From NCBI RefSeq assembly GCF_003171715.1, contig NZ_QGHL01000004.1, forward strand, positions 62,001 to 126,000: 64,000 nt of DNA. Direction: 5' to 3'. Positions 9,329 to 18,667 of the stretch are shown here, in pieces. How positions within the stretch are numbered: position 1 is the stretch's first letter; every line of letters begins with the position of its first letter. The notes under the pieces were generated by a model. The model saw only the letters and a list, made by a program, of their open reading frames with translations. It was not told where the DNA came from and made no database searches. The position numbers and the translations under genes are program-made. This DNA is from Novosphingobium meiothermophilum (GTDB taxonomy: Bacteria; Pseudomonadota; Alphaproteobacteria; Sphingomonadales; Sphingomonadaceae).

Positions 9329-10465
9329 ATGGCCCGCAAGTTTCTTTACCTGATCGCCGTTCTGGCCGTGCTGGTGATCGCGGCGCTGTTCGTGCTGCGC
9401 ATCTGGTCTGCCGAACTGACACGCTTCGCCTTCGTGCCGCGCACGGCCTATGCCCGCCTTGAGCCACTGGCGAAGGATGCCTACACCCACAAGGAAATGT
9501 GGTTTTCGCGTCCCGGCATGGGAGAAGGCGATCCCTCGCAATGGCGCCCGGCCAAGATTCCGGGCGATGAGGCGGCGAAGCAGGGCGCCGCGGCGGTCTT
9601 TTTCATTCACCCGACCAGCTATCTTGCCCGCGCTCACTGGAACGGCCCGCTGAACGATGCCGATTCCAACCGGCGCGCCAGCTATTTCCTGCGCGGCATG
9701 GCATCGGCCTTCAACGGCCAGGCGCAGGTCTGGGCACCGCGCTACCGGCAGGCGGCCTTCGGTGCCTTCCTGACCGACAAGGCCGAGGGACAGATGGCGC
9801 TTGATGCGGCCTATCTCGACGTGCGTCAGGCATTCGACACCTTCGTCCGCTCGATTCCGGCCGATCAGCCGATCGTGCTGGCAGGCCACAGTCAGGGGGC
9901 GCTGCACCTCATGCAGCTGATGAAGGAGCGCATCGCCGGAACCCCGCTTGCAGCGCGCGTGGCTGCCGCCTATCCGATCGGCTGGCCGATCTCGGTCGAA
10001 CATGATCTTCCGGTCATGGGCCTTCCCGCCTGCGCCGGGCCAGACAAGGCGGGCTGCATCATGAACTGGTCCAGCTTTGCCGAACCGGCCGAACCCGAAA
10101 TGGTCCTTGCCGCCTATCGCAGCCGTCCGGCGCTTGACGGGAAAGCCAAGGACACGCGCCCCGTGCTCTGCACCAATCCGCTTACAGGCGGGCTTGGCGG
10201 TGCGGCTCCTGCTTCGGCCAATCTGGGCACCCTCAAGCCCAGCGCCGAACTTGATGGCGGCGAGATGATCCCCGCTGCCGTGCCTGCGCGCTGCGATCCG
10301 GCAACCGGCCTGCTGCTCATCGGCGATCCGCCCGATCTTGGCCCCTATGTCCTGCCGGGCAACAATTACCATGTCTATGACGTGCCCCTGTTCTGGGCCA
10401 ACCTGCGCGCGGATGTCGCACGCCGCGTTGCCGCCTGGCAGACCGCGCGCTCCGGCAGACAGTAG
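9329..10465 (+). CDS. DUF3089 family alpha/beta-hydrolase-like protein
   Basis: A 378-residue protein with one N-terminal membrane segment or uncleaved signal (about 4-24) and a soluble domain. It has a nucleophile-elbow motif GHSQG with Ser188, a family feature of DUF3089 proteins, which look like lipase or esterase relatives and have no established substrate. The start ATG at 9329 gives the short basic MARKF start directly before the hydrophobic segment; the frame is open far upstream but that part overlaps lepB. It lies 67 bp after lepB and just before ruvX. Confidence 0.85.
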   Translation: MARKFLYLIAVLAVLVIAALFVLRIWSAELTRFAFVPRTAYARLEPLAKDAYTHKEMWFSRPGMGEGDPSQWRPAKIPGDEAAKQGAAAVFFIHPTSYLARAHWNGPLNDADSNRRASYFLRGMASAFNGQAQVWAPRYRQAAFGAFLTDKAEGQMALDAAYLDVRQAFDTFVRSIPADQPIVLAGHSQGALHLMQLMKERIAGTPLAARVAAAYPIGWPISVEHDLPVMGLPACAGPDKAGCIMNWSSFAEPAEPEMVLAAYRSRPALDGKAKDTRPVLCTNPLTGGLGGAAPASANLGTLKPSAELDGGEMIPAAVPARCDPATGLLLIGDPPDLGPYVLPGNNYHVYDVPLFWANLRADVARRVAAWQTARSGRQ

Positions 10466-10471
10466 GCCGTG

Positions 10472-10939
10472 ATGATTACGCAGTCTGCGCTGGAAATGCG
10501 TGATGCCCTGCCCGATGGCGGCGTGCTGCTCGGTCTGGATACCGGCACCAGGACCATCGGTGTTGCCTTGTGCGACCGGGACTGGCGCTTTGCCACTCCG
10601 GGCAAGACCATCCAGCGCGGCCGCTTTACCGACGACAAGGCAACGCTTGCCGCGCTGGTGGCCGAACGGCAGGTGCGCGGGCTGGTCATCGGACTGCCGC
10701 TCAACATGGACGGATCGGAAAGTCCGCGCTCTCAAGGCGCGCGCGCCATGGCCCGCAACCTTGCCGACCTTGGCCTGCCGATCCTGCTGTGGGATGAACG
10801 CTGGACCACGCAGGCCGCCGAACGCGCCATGATCGAGCAGGATTTCAGCCGCGCCAAGCGCGCCACCCGCATCGATTCCCATGCGGCCGCGCTGATCCTG
10901 CAAGGCGCGATCGACGCCTTGGCTGGAAGCGCATTCTGA
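10472..10939 (+). CDS. ruvX: Putative Holliday junction resolvase / pre-16S rRNA nuclease
   Basis: RuvX (YqgF) has the RNase H-like fold and is linked in E. coli to 5' maturation of 16S rRNA; resolvase activity has been proposed. The 155-residue protein shows [36 protein letters not shown] and DSHAAALIL, the four conserved blocks with acidic active-site residues. Start choice: GTG at 10469 is followed at once by ATG at 10472; the ATG is taken. It is four to seven bases after the DUF3089 stop. Confidence 0.93.
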   Translation: MITQSALEMRDALPDGGVLLGLDTGTRTIGVALCDRDWRFATPGKTIQRGRFTDDKATLAALVAERQVRGLVIGLPLNMDGSESPRSQGARAMARNLADLGLPILLWDERWTTQAAERAMIEQDFSRAKRATRIDSHAAALILQGAIDALAGSAF

Positions 10940-10976
10940 ATGAGCGCACTTTAACCGCGCGCTTGAACCGCTTGTA

Positions 10977-11001
10977 ATCCCTGCGCTGCTGCGGCAGGGA
11001 T
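10977..11001 (+). repeat. Hairpin overlapping the thioesterase ribosome site
   Basis: A perfect 8-bp inverted repeat, ATCCCTGC / GCAGGGAT, with a nine-base loop. Its right arm contains AGGGA, the presumed ribosome site of the thioesterase gene starting at 11007, so the folded RNA would hide it. No T-run follows, so it is not a standard terminator. Function is inferred only from position. Confidence 0.5.
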
Positions 11002-11006
11002 GATCC

Positions 11007-11510
11007 ATGAACAAGACCCCGGAAGCCATGGGCGGACGCCCGATCATCCCGCCGGACACGCCGTTCAACCCGGCCCTTTTCAATCACTCCATGCGCCAGT
11101 TCGGGCACACCGGGTTCATCGGCATGGAGTATCGCAGCCATGGCGAGAACTGGATCGAACTGGCCCTGCCCTGGCGCGAGGATCTGGTAGGTGATCCCGA
11201 AACCGGCGTATTGGCCTCAGGCCCGATCGTCTCGATGCTCGACAATGCCACATCGATGTCTGTCTGGGCGCTGCGCGGCCGCTTTCACCCGCAGGTCACG
11301 CTCGATCTCAGGGTGGATTATGTCCGCGCGGCAACGCCCGGCAAGACAGTGTTCGCCTGGGCGGAGTGCTACCGCCTGAAGCGTTCGATGGCGTTTGTGC
11401 GCGGGCTTGCCCACGATGGCGATATCGCCGATCCGGTGGCCCATGCGGCCGGCATCTTCATTCAGGTCGAACCTGAATCGTGGGCCGCCACAAAGGGAGA
11501 TGCGGCATGA
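11007..11510 (+). CDS. PaaI-type hotdog thioesterase
   Basis: A 167-residue hotdog-fold protein of the PaaI acyl-CoA thioesterase group. The central helix region SGPIVSMLDNATSMSVW carries the catalytic-type aspartate/asparagine region, and TLDLRVDYVRAA is the conserved strand that follows. The acyl-CoA it hydrolyses cannot be told from sequence. It overlaps the next hotdog gene by four bases (ATGA), so the two are co-translated and may form one complex. Confidence 0.85.
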   Translation: MNKTPEAMGGRPIIPPDTPFNPALFNHSMRQFGHTGFIGMEYRSHGENWIELALPWREDLVGDPETGVLASGPIVSMLDNATSMSVWALRGRFHPQVTLDLRVDYVRAATPGKTVFAWAECYRLKRSMAFVRGLAHDGDIADPVAHAAGIFIQVEPESWAATKGDAA

Positions 11511-11911
11511 CCGATCTTGCCGAAAGGCTGCCGCCCTATGCCCGCTCAATGGGAATGCGGATTGACGGAATGCTCGATGGTGCGCCGCTTCTGGCCATGA
11601 GCCGCACCGATCGCGCCACGGGGCGCCCCGGCTATCTCCACGGCGGGGCCATTGCGGGCCTTCTGGAAATCGCCGCGATCATGGCGCTTCATGCCGAGCT
11701 TGGCGATGAGGATGCGCGCGTGCGGATCAAGCCGGTCAACATCTCGGTGGAGTATCTGCGCGGCGGACTGACAGTGGAAACCTTCGCGCGGGGAGAGGTG
11801 ATCCGCGCCGGTCGCCGTATCGCCAACGTCCGCGCGGAAGCCTGGCAATCGGACCGCACAAAGCCGCTGGCCAGTTGCTGGATGAACTTCCTCATCCAGC
11901 CCAAATCCTAG
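11507..11911 (+). CDS. PaaI-type hotdog thioesterase (second copy)
   Basis: This 134-residue hotdog protein has HGGAIAGLLEIAA, the classic PaaI motif with the histidine-glycine-glycine turn and a downstream glutamate, followed by KPVNISVEYLRGG. It is clearly a distant paralogue of the gene in front and overlaps it by four bases. Its TAG stop shares a CTAG palindrome with the stop of the converging DUF2794 gene, leaving no room for a terminator between them. Confidence 0.85.
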   Translation: MTDLAERLPPYARSMGMRIDGMLDGAPLLAMSRTDRATGRPGYLHGGAIAGLLEIAAIMALHAELGDEDARVRIKPVNISVEYLRGGLTVETFARGEVIRAGRRIANVRAEAWQSDRTKPLASCWMNFLIQPKS

Positions 11912-12237
11912 TCGTCCACCACCTTCAATAACTTGCGCTCAAGCGGCGAAAGCACGCCTGCCAGATCGTGCCCCCGCTTGAGAACCTGCCCCGCCTCGCC
12001 AAACAGCGCCCACATACCCTGCCGCGCCCGCAGCGACGGGCGTTTCTCGATGCGGGCGGTAGGCCGTTCGGCGGTGCGGCGAAACGCGGCAAATACCGCG
12101 GCATCCCTGCCGAAATCCATCGCGTAATCGCGCCAGAGGCCAGCGGCGACCATACGCCCGTAAAGATCGAGGATCTTCAGCAGTTCACCCCGGTCAAAGC
12201 CCACCTGCACGCCTGCGCGCGCATAGGGAAAGGGCAC
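11908..12237 (-). CDS. DUF2794 family protein
   Basis: A 109-residue protein of the DUF2794 family, widespread in alphaproteobacteria and of unknown function. Diagnostic stretches are FDRGELLKILDLYGRMVAAG, WRDYAMDF, FRRTAERP, RIEKRPSLRARQGMWALFG and LKRGHDL. The start is a GTG at 12237; no ATG is available in frame, and translation could begin elsewhere nearby. It is convergent with the thioesterase pair and lies 38 bp after cysE on the same strand, so it may be co-transcribed with cysE. Confidence 0.85.
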   Translation of the reverse strand: MPFPYARAGVQVGFDRGELLKILDLYGRMVAAGLWRDYAMDFGRDAAVFAAFRRTAERPTARIEKRPSLRARQGMWALFGEAGQVLKRGHDLAGVLSPLERKLLKVVDD

Positions 12238-12275
12238 GACCGTGCCGGAAATCCCGGCATCTGGCCCGCTAACGC

Positions 12276-12995
12276 TCAGCGGCGTGTCCTCCTGCCGAGC
12301 GTGCCGGGTCCGGGCGCGGGAGCCTCGGTTTCAGTCTGCGCCGCGATCAGCGCTGCGACCTGCGCCTTGAGCGCGGCGATTTCGGTTTCGAGTTCATCGA
12401 TCCGCGTTCCGCCATTCGGCTCGCACGGCTCCTTGCAGGGCGTGCCGTAGGGGATGAACTCCTTGAGCCACGTCTCCGCCGGAACCAGCGTGGAACGCGC
12501 CTTGAGGCCGATCATCGTCGCCCCTTCCGGCACATCATCGGTCACAACCGCATTGGCGCCGACACGCGCACGCGGCCCCACGGTGATCGGCCCCAGAATC
12601 TGCGCACCCGATCCGATAATCGTATTGTCGCAAAGCGTGGGATGGCGCTTGCCCGGCACGCCATTGGCCGGATTCGTCCCGCCCAGCGTCACGCACTGAT
12701 AGATCGTCACGTTGTCGCCAATCTCGGCCGTCTCGCCGATCACGGTAAAGCCGTGGTCGATGAACAGGTGCCTGCCGATCTTCGCGCCAGGATGGATATC
12801 GATGGCGGTAACAAAGCGGGCAAAGTGATTGACCAGACGCGCCAGAAAAAACAGGCGCGCCTCGAACAGCCAGTGCGCGACACGGTGGAAACCCACCGCC
12901 CACAATCCCGGATAGAGAAGGATTTCCCAGCGCGACCGGGGCGCCGGATCGCGCGCCCTGATCGAGTCGAGATAGGCAATCAGGCCCTTGAACAT
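12276..12995 (-). CDS. cysE: Serine O-acetyltransferase
   Basis: CysE acetylates serine with acetyl-CoA, the first step of cysteine synthesis. The 239-residue protein has an N-terminal helical part, then the left-handed beta-helix of hexapeptide repeats (about 67-175), with DIHPGAKIG, FIDHGFTVIGE, VTLGG and GKRHPT. The C-terminus continues into a short coiled coil (ELETEIAALKAQVAALIAA) and a proline-rich tail. ATG 12995 begins MFKGLIAYLDSIR; an upstream TTG at 13022 is less likely. hdaA ends 28 bp upstream. Confidence 0.93.
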   Translation of the reverse strand: MFKGLIAYLDSIRARDPAPRSRWEILLYPGLWAVGFHRVAHWLFEARLFFLARLVNHFARFVTAIDIHPGAKIGRHLFIDHGFTVIGETAEIGDNVTIYQCVTLGGTNPANGVPGKRHPTLCDNTIIGSGAQILGPITVGPRARVGANAVVTDDVPEGATMIGLKARSTLVPAETWLKEFIPYGTPCKEPCEPNGGTRIDELETEIAALKAQVAALIAAQTETEAPAPGPGTLGRRTRR

Positions 12996-13022
12996 GCCGT
13001 GGGTTCTCTCTCTTTCCGCCAA

Positions 13023-13637
13023 TCAAAGCAAGCGCGGCTGGAACTGCCCCGATCGCTCCTCCAGCGCATCACGTACCAGCGATATGGTAACGGGCGCCTT
13101 ACGCTCAAGAGAGAGCCGGTCAATAGTTTCAACCAGCAACTCGATTTCCGCATGGCTTCGCTCCACGCGGGGCAGCAGATAGGCAGTTACCGCATCGCCA
13201 AGGATCAGCCCGCGGCGCGTGGCATGTTCCGCAATCAACCCGGCCACCAGATCGTCGTCGGGCGCCCCGATCTCGATCAGCAGCGCCGATCCCAGCCGCG
13301 AGGCAAGGTCAGGCAAGGCGATCCGCCATTGTCCCGGCGCGCGGTTGCTGACAAGCAGGAGCGCGCGTCCCTCGGTCTGCGCCCGGTTCCAGCGATGGAA
13401 CACTTCATCCTCTGGCAGGTCATCGGCGTTGTCGATCGCTTCGCCCGCGCCGCTCTCGGCAAACCAGCGCGCAAGCAGGCTCTTGCCCGAACGCGGTGGT
13501 CCGGCAAGCACCGCGGTGCGGAACGGCCAGCGGTCCGATGCCTGCAAGGCTTCGATCACGGGCACGAGACCTGGCCCCATGACGACCGTCTCGGCGCTGC
13601 GCGCCGTCACCAGCGGAAGAGCGATCTGCAAGGACAT
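13023..13637 (-). CDS. hdaA: DnaA-related regulatory inactivator (HdaA type)
   Basis: A 204-residue AAA+ protein resembling the ATPase part of DnaA but lacking the DNA-binding domain IV. The Walker A motif is GPPRSGKS (about 46-53). Alphaproteobacterial HdaA works with the sliding clamp to promote ATP hydrolysis by DnaA and limit re-initiation. A clamp-binding-like MSLQIALPL is present at the extreme N-terminus, consistent with Hda. It sits beside a DUF2066-like gene and divergent purM, an order also found around hda in pseudomonads. Confidence 0.85.
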   Translation of the reverse strand: MSLQIALPLVTARSAETVVMGPGLVPVIEALQASDRWPFRTAVLAGPPRSGKSLLARWFAESGAGEAIDNADDLPEDEVFHRWNRAQTEGRALLLVSNRAPGQWRIALPDLASRLGSALLIEIGAPDDDLVAGLIAEHATRRGLILGDAVTAYLLPRVERSHAEIELLVETIDRLSLERKAPVTISLVRDALEERSGQFQPRLL

Positions 13638-13673
13638 GGCTGCCGTTATGAACCAGAAACCGCCTGAGCGCGC

Positions 13674-14942
13674 CTATTTCCGGATCGAGAGCGCATCGGC
13701 GCCCGCTGTCACGCGCCAGCCCTGCGCCCGCAGTGCCGCCGCCAGAGATTCCAGATCGCCCGCATAGGTCACGCGCATGACCGATGTGCCGCCAATGGCG
13801 ATCGATGTGGAAACGGCGCTCTTCACGCCGGCAATGCTGCGCATCCCGGCCATGCCCGCATCGACGGCGGCGGCATCGGCGGTGGCGAACTGGACGGTGA
13901 AGGTCCGCTCGGCCGCGGCGGCTGCCGTGCTTGCCGCAGCCGCAGGGCGGTTCTGCGCCGTATCCATGCCGGGCACAGCGGCCACCGGCCCTGCCTTGGC
14001 AAGGGTCTGCTCGATCAGGGCTGGATCGACCTGCATGGCCATGTTCAGCGTGGGATCGGGTTTCAGCAGCCCGTCGGCCAGCGCCTGTGCGTAGATCCGG
14101 TCGATCCGCGCGATGGCCTCTTCCAGCATCCTGGGCAGATCGGCTTCGCTTTTAGCGGTGAGGGTGAAACTTCCCAGATAGCGGTTGTCGGGACCGTAAC
14201 GCGCGGCAAAGCGCCCCGTGACCGGCCCGCCGGGAAAACTGCGCTCCAGCCTTGCGATGGGCATGATGACGTCGGACGCACCGAACTCATCAAGGATCAA
14301 CCGCCACCAGTTGCGACTGCGGCGGTCAAGCTGCCCCGCAGTCAGGAGCAGCGAATCCGATCCTGCACCGGCGGGCCGCACATAATCGATGGCGCTGTTG
14401 CCGGTGCGGAACTCGGCCCACGCCTTTTGCCAGGGCGTGCGCGTTTCGAACACCGTGGCGACGCCGCCCTGATAGAGCACCGGGATCACCAGCATCGGCG
14501 CCGAGCGCGCCCGAACCCCGGTCATGCCCAGCCGCTCGGCTGTGCGCGCCCGATCAAAGATCACTCCAAGCGTCGCGACATAGCGGCGCGGGCCGATCTG
14601 CTCGCGCTCCACCACAACCGCTGAAACCATCGAATCGATCGTGGCTTCATCAAGCGCGGGCGCGCTTCCACCACCACCGCTCTGCTCCCACAGCTTGACC
14701 CAGCCTTTGCGCTGTGCCTCGCGCCAGCCCTTGCTCCGGGCGTCCTCGGCATTGTCGCCGCTGACGTTGACCTCGATCCCGCGCACCTCGAAATCGCCAT
14801 TGCTGGCAATCGGCGCGATACCGCGATCGCCCTCGATCTGCGCCAGCAGGGCCACACCGCCAAGACCGGCCAGCAGCGCCAGCCCGATGCCCAGCGCCTT
14901 GCGGTTCTTCGCGCTTTCGAAAGACAGGCGCAGTGCGGCCAA
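13674..14942 (-). CDS. DUF2066-like membrane-anchored or exported protein with C-terminal HMA-like fold
   Basis: From a TTG at 14942 with GGAG five bases upstream the protein has 422 residues; no ATG exists near the start and the frame stays open to 15068. An N-terminal hydrophobic segment (about 15-37) is followed by [22 protein letters not shown], a pattern like the start of DUF2066 proteins. After an Ala-rich linker the last 75 residues resemble a ferredoxin-like heavy-metal-associated fold, but no CxxC is present, so metal binding is unlikely. Function unknown; the neighbours hdaA and purM support the DUF2066 comparison. Confidence 0.65.
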   Translation of the reverse strand: MAALRLSFESAKNRKALGIGLALLAGLGGVALLAQIEGDRGIAPIASNGDFEVRGIEVNVSGDNAEDARSKGWREAQRKGWVKLWEQSGGGGSAPALDEATIDSMVSAVVVEREQIGPRRYVATLGVIFDRARTAERLGMTGVRARSAPMLVIPVLYQGGVATVFETRTPWQKAWAEFRTGNSAIDYVRPAGAGSDSLLLTAGQLDRRSRNWWRLILDEFGASDVIMPIARLERSFPGGPVTGRFAARYGPDNRYLGSFTLTAKSEADLPRMLEEAIARIDRIYAQALADGLLKPDPTLNMAMQVDPALIEQTLAKAGPVAAVPGMDTAQNRPAAAASTAAAAAERTFTVQFATADAAAVDAGMAGMRSIAGVKSAVSTSIAIGGTSVMRVTYAGDLESLAAALRAQGWRVTAGADALSIRK

Positions 14943-15070
14943 GGGAACTCCGAGAAAACAGACCAAATGCAGGAACAGGGAACTTTGCTGTTGGCAAGGC
15001 AGCCTTGCGCGTGTGCTTTTGCCCAAACGCAAGTGGAAATCCAAGCAAGAAAGCGCTACGCGCGCCAACC

Positions 15071-16177
15071 ATGAGCGAACAGGATCAAAAGCCGCAAAGC
15101 TACAGCTACGCCCAGGCCGGGGTAAACATCGCCGCAGGCAATGCGCTGGTGAAGGCCATCGGCCCCCTTGCCAAGTCCACCGCGCGGCCGGGTGCCGATG
15201 CCGAACTGGGCGGTTTCGGCGGCTTCTTCGATCTCAAGGCAGCAGGTTACAAGGACCCGCTGCTGGTGGCAGGCAATGACGGTGTCGGCACCAAGGTCAA
15301 ACTGGCGATCGATCATGACCGGCATGATCACATCGGCATCGATCTGGTTGCCATGTGCGTCAACGATCTGATCGTGCAGGGCGCAGAACCCCTGTTCTTC
15401 CTCGATTACTTTGCCACCGGCCGGCTCGACAACGGCGTGGCCGAGCGCGTCGTGGCAGGCATTGCCGAAGGCTGCCGCATGGCCGGCTGCGCGCTGATCG
15501 GCGGCGAAACCGCCGAAATGCCCGGCATGTATGCCGATGGCGATTACGACCTTGCCGGGTTCTGCGTGGGCGCGGTGGAACGCGGCGAACAGCTTACCGG
15601 GGATCGCGTGGCCCAAGGCAACGTGCTTCTGGGCCTTGCCTCTTCAGGCGTTCACTCCAATGGCTATTCGCTGGTCCGCCGCCTTGCCGCAGACAAGGGC
15701 TGGAAGCTGGAGCGGCCCGCCCTGTTCGACAACGAACGGCTGCTCATCGATTACCTGATCGAGCCGACCCGCATCTATGTAAAAAGCCTGCTGCCCTTCA
15801 TCCGCGCGGGACGGATCAATGCTCTTGCCCACATCACCGGCGGCGGCCTGCTGGAAAACGTGCCGCGCGTCCTGCCGCAGGGCCTGCACGCGCGCATTGA
15901 TGCCGATAGCTGGGAGCAAAGCCGCCTCATGGCGTTCCTCCAGGCGCAGGGCAATATCGAGCCCGAAGAAATGGCCCGCACCTTCAACTGCGGCATAGGC
16001 ATGATCCTTGCCGTGGATGCCGACGGGGCCGATCAGCTTGCCGCCGATCTTGCCGCGGCTGGCGAAACCGTCTGGCGCGTGGGCGAGATCGTTCGCGGCG
16101 AAAAGGGCTGCACCGTTACCGGCAGCGCCGAAACATGGTCGGCACGCGCCGCATGGGAAGCCGTTCACCTTGGCTGA
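15071..16177 (+). CDS. purM: Phosphoribosylformylglycinamidine cyclo-ligase (AIR synthetase)
   Basis: PurM closes the imidazole ring to give aminoimidazole ribonucleotide in purine synthesis, using ATP. The 368-residue protein shows the N-terminal [60 protein letters not shown] and [13 protein letters not shown], all standard for the family. Length is typical. It is divergent from the DUF2066-like gene and its stop lies inside the start of purN, so the two purine genes are coupled. Confidence 0.97.
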   Translation: MSEQDQKPQSYSYAQAGVNIAAGNALVKAIGPLAKSTARPGADAELGGFGGFFDLKAAGYKDPLLVAGNDGVGTKVKLAIDHDRHDHIGIDLVAMCVNDLIVQGAEPLFFLDYFATGRLDNGVAERVVAGIAEGCRMAGCALIGGETAEMPGMYADGDYDLAGFCVGAVERGEQLTGDRVAQGNVLLGLASSGVHSNGYSLVRRLAADKGWKLERPALFDNERLLIDYLIEPTRIYVKSLLPFIRAGRINALAHITGGGLLENVPRVLPQGLHARIDADSWEQSRLMAFLQAQGNIEPEEMARTFNCGIGMILAVDADGADQLAADLAAAGETVWRVGEIVRGEKGCTVTGSAETWSARAAWEAVHLG

Positions 16178-17111
16178 GCGGATTCCTGTCGCCGTCTTCA
16201 TTTCGGGCAGCGGCACCAACATGGCGGCGCTGCTCTATGCCAGCCGCGCGGCAGACTGCCCCTACGAAATCGTGCTGGTGCTTTCCAATAACCCGGAAGC
16301 CTCCGGTCTGAAGCTTGCTGCGGCTGAAGGTGTTCCGACCTTCGTCCTGCCCCACAAGGGCATGACTCGCGCCGACCATGACGCGCGGATGGAAGCCGAA
16401 GTCATACGATCTGGCGCGCGCTACATCGCGCTTGCGGGCTACATGCGCATTCTCAGCCCCGCATTCGTGGCGCGCTGGGAAGGACGGATGCTCAACATCC
16501 ACCCTTCGCTGCTTCCAAAATACAAGGGCCTGCACACGCATGAGCGGGCAATCGAGGCAGGCGATTCGCACGGCGGCTGCACTGTGCACCTCGTTACCGC
16601 CGAACTCGATGATGGGCCGATCCTTGGACAGACACCCGTGGCGATCATTCCGGGCGATACCGGCGAAAGCCTTGCCGCGCGCGTGCTGTTTGCCGAACAC
16701 CAGCTCTATTCGCGCACCCTTGCCGTGTGGGTCTCGCGCGAGCGAAGCGCCGAATGGCTGCTGGAACAGGTGCGCCGCCTCGTCAGCGCCCTGCCGGAGG
16801 TGGAAGAGCGCGAGAGTCACGGCTCCCCCGGATGGCGCGTGGGCGGCAAGTATTTCGCCTATTTCAACGATCAGCGCCACGGCACGCCGCACATTGCACT
16901 GCTGGTGAAGACCAGCGGGCAGGACGAACTGGCAGCGCTGGTGGAGCAGGACAGCGATGTCTGGTTCCGTCCGGCCTATTACGGCGCCAGCGGCTGGGCG
17001 GGCCTCATCCTCAACCGCCCCGATGTCGACTGGGACCATGCCGCCGACTGGATTCGCCGCAGCTGGGCCGCGGTTGCGCCGCGCCGCCTTGCGGCAATGA
17101 TGGATTTCTGA
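16170..17111 (+). CDS. purN: Phosphoribosylglycinamide formyltransferase fused to a YjbR/MmcQ-like domain
   Basis: The first about 190 residues are a complete Pur[52 protein letters not shown] and [13 protein letters not shown], with the catalytic N-H-D set. PurN formylates GAR with 10-formyl-THF. About 100 further residues ([46 protein letters not shown]) resemble a MmcQ/YjbR (DUF419) domain, usually a separate small DNA-binding-like protein. No stop or frameshift separates them. Start: TTG at 16170, with GGGAAG upstream, overlapping purM by eight bases; the true PurN motif begins six codons later. Confidence 0.9.
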   Translation: MAERIPVAVFISGSGTNMAALLYASRAADCPYEIVLVLSNNPEASGLKLAAAEGVPTFVLPHKGMTRADHDARMEAEVIRSGARYIALAGYMRILSPAFVARWEGRMLNIHPSLLPKYKGLHTHERAIEAGDSHGGCTVHLVTAELDDGPILGQTPVAIIPGDTGESLAARVLFAEHQLYSRTLAVWVSRERSAEWLLEQVRRLVSALPEVEERESHGSPGWRVGGKYFAYFNDQRHGTPHIALLVKTSGQDELAALVEQDSDVWFRPAYYGASGWAGLILNRPDVDWDHAADWIRRSWAAVAPRRLAAMMDF

Positions 17112-17117
17112 CGCACC

Positions 17118-18254
17118 ATGACGCTCACCACCATTCGCCGGGTTTACGCGCACACGGCCCTGCAATCGTTTGTAGAGGCTAGCGGAGGCCTGTTTGTCGT
17201 GGGCTTTCTGGTCAGGCAGGGCCTTTCGCCTGCTGCAGCGCTGGCGAGCTTCGCGCTCATCCTGCTCTCGCGCTTTGTGCTGCGCGCGGCAGTGATGCCG
17301 CTAGCGCGGGCGCAGGGCCTTCGCAACGTGGTGCTCATGGGCTTGGGCATCCGCGCGCTGAGCTTTCTGCTCCTGCCATTCGTGGGCGGGCTGGGGCCGG
17401 TGCTGGCGGCCTATGTTCTGGTCTCTGGGCTGGGCAGCGTGCTCTACTGGACCGGGTTTCATGCCTATGTCTCTGCCGCCGGCGACAACGCGGCGCTGGG
17501 GCGTCAGGTATCGATCCAGCAGGCCACCAATGCCGCCGTCGGCATCGTCGCGCCGGTCACGGGCGGATTCCTTCTGGGCTGGGCCGGACCTTTCGCGGGG
17601 TTTGCCGTCATCGCGCTGATACAGCTTCTGGCCGGCCTGCCCTTTCTTGGCGCGGCAAACCCGGCGATCGAGGCAGACACCACGGCCGATCCGGCCATGG
17701 TGCGCAGGGGGCGCCGCCTCTATTTCGCGGAAGGCTTGCAGACCGGCTGCGGAGTGGTGGTGTGGAACCTCGCGCTGTTCGTCACGCTGGGGCAAAGCTT
17801 CGAGCACTTCGGCGGCGCGCTTGCGCTGGCCGGACTTGGTGCGGCGGCCGGAAGCCTCATCATAGGCCGCCTGATCGATGGCGGGCGGGCACAACACTCG
17901 CTAGCCCTCGCCTATGGCCTTGGGGCCGCGGTGCTGATCGCAAAGGCCGTGGCATGGCAGGCTCCCCTGCCAGCGCTCATCGCCACGGCGCTGGGCGCGC
18001 TGGTCACGCCCATGCTGGCAACCGCCATGCTCTCGCCGCTCTATGCCATGGCGCAGCGTTCGCAATGCACCTTGCGCTTCAACATGGCGACCGAAGGTGG
18101 CTGGGATCTGGGTTGCTCAACTGCCGCGCTGGGTGCTGCGGCGGTTCTGGCGAGCGGTCTGGGCTACACCCTGCCGATCCTGACGGGTCTCGCCGCGCTG
18201 GGCACCATATGGTGGGGCCTTGCCGCATGGTATCGCCAGCCCCTTAAAGCCTGA
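17118..18254 (+). CDS. MFS transporter
   Basis: A 378-residue polytopic membrane protein with about eleven or twelve hydrophobic segments and a central charged loop (about 190-205), the two-halves plan of the major facilitator superfamily. A loop RFVLRAAVMPLARAQGLRN between early helices fits the conserved cytoplasmic loop of MFS carriers. Substrate unknown. It starts six bases after purN and could be co-transcribed, but nothing else ties it to purine synthesis. Confidence 0.75.
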   Translation: MTLTTIRRVYAHTALQSFVEASGGLFVVGFLVRQGLSPAAALASFALILLSRFVLRAAVMPLARAQGLRNVVLMGLGIRALSFLLLPFVGGLGPVLAAYVLVSGLGSVLYWTGFHAYVSAAGDNAALGRQVSIQQATNAAVGIVAPVTGGFLLGWAGPFAGFAVIALIQLLAGLPFLGAANPAIEADTTADPAMVRRGRRLYFAEGLQTGCGVVVWNLALFVTLGQSFEHFGGALALAGLGAAAGSLIIGRLIDGGRAQHSLALAYGLGAAVLIAKAVAWQAPLPALIATALGALVTPMLATAMLSPLYAMAQRSQCTLRFNMATEGGWDLGCSTAALGAAAVLASGLGYTLPILTGLAALGTIWWGLAAWYRQPLKA

Positions 18255-18309
18255 ATTCGAGACGGCCTGAGAGCTGGCCGGCTGGAATACTGCCGGCAAC
18301 GGCAAGCCT

Positions 18310-18555
18310 TCAGATCTGGTCCGCATCAACCTGCGGTCGGCTTTCGCGCGTTGCGCGATAGCGCACCGAAGGATCTTTGGGATCGCCCGCGATCACCACG
18401 AAATCCTCGTGTACTTCCACCAGTTCGCCCAAAAAGGGCATGCCCTCGAACATGGGATTGCCGGTAATCCTGTAGCTGACCGTATCGCCAGCCTTGAAGG
18501 TTGCCGGATCGAAATTGAAGGTGAAGGGACAATCATCCCCGCCCATGCCCTGCAT
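18310..18555 (-). CDS. Small conserved-looking protein, unknown function
   Basis: An 81-residue soluble protein beginning MQGMGGDDCPFTFNFD, rich in beta-type sequence (FKAGDTVSYRITG, LGELVEVHEDFVVIAGD) and ending in a charged tail. It could be a small beta-barrel. GGAG stands ten bases before the ATG at 18555; another ATG three codons in is also possible. I do not recognise a named family. It sits 112 bp after a TonB receptor on the same strand, with a terminator in between, so it is probably an independent unit. Confidence 0.55.
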   Translation of the reverse strand: MQGMGGDDCPFTFNFDPATFKAGDTVSYRITGNPMFEGMPFLGELVEVHEDFVVIAGDPKDPSVRYRATRESRPQVDADQI

Positions 18556-18593
18556 CGGCCAAATCTCCCGTATTCCGCCACCCTGAATGGCAA

Positions 18594-18637
18594 AGCCAAA
18601 ATAGCAAAGGGGGCTGCCAGATTGAACCGGCAGCCCC
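18594..18637 (-). terminator. Rho-independent terminator of the TonB receptor gene
   Basis: On the minus strand the stem GGGGCTGCC / GGCAGCCCC encloses a ten-base loop and is followed by CTTTGCTATTTT. It stands 30 bases after the receptor stop. Confidence 0.75.
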
Positions 18638-18667
18638 GATGACTGGATCACATCGCCTGCGCGCCGA

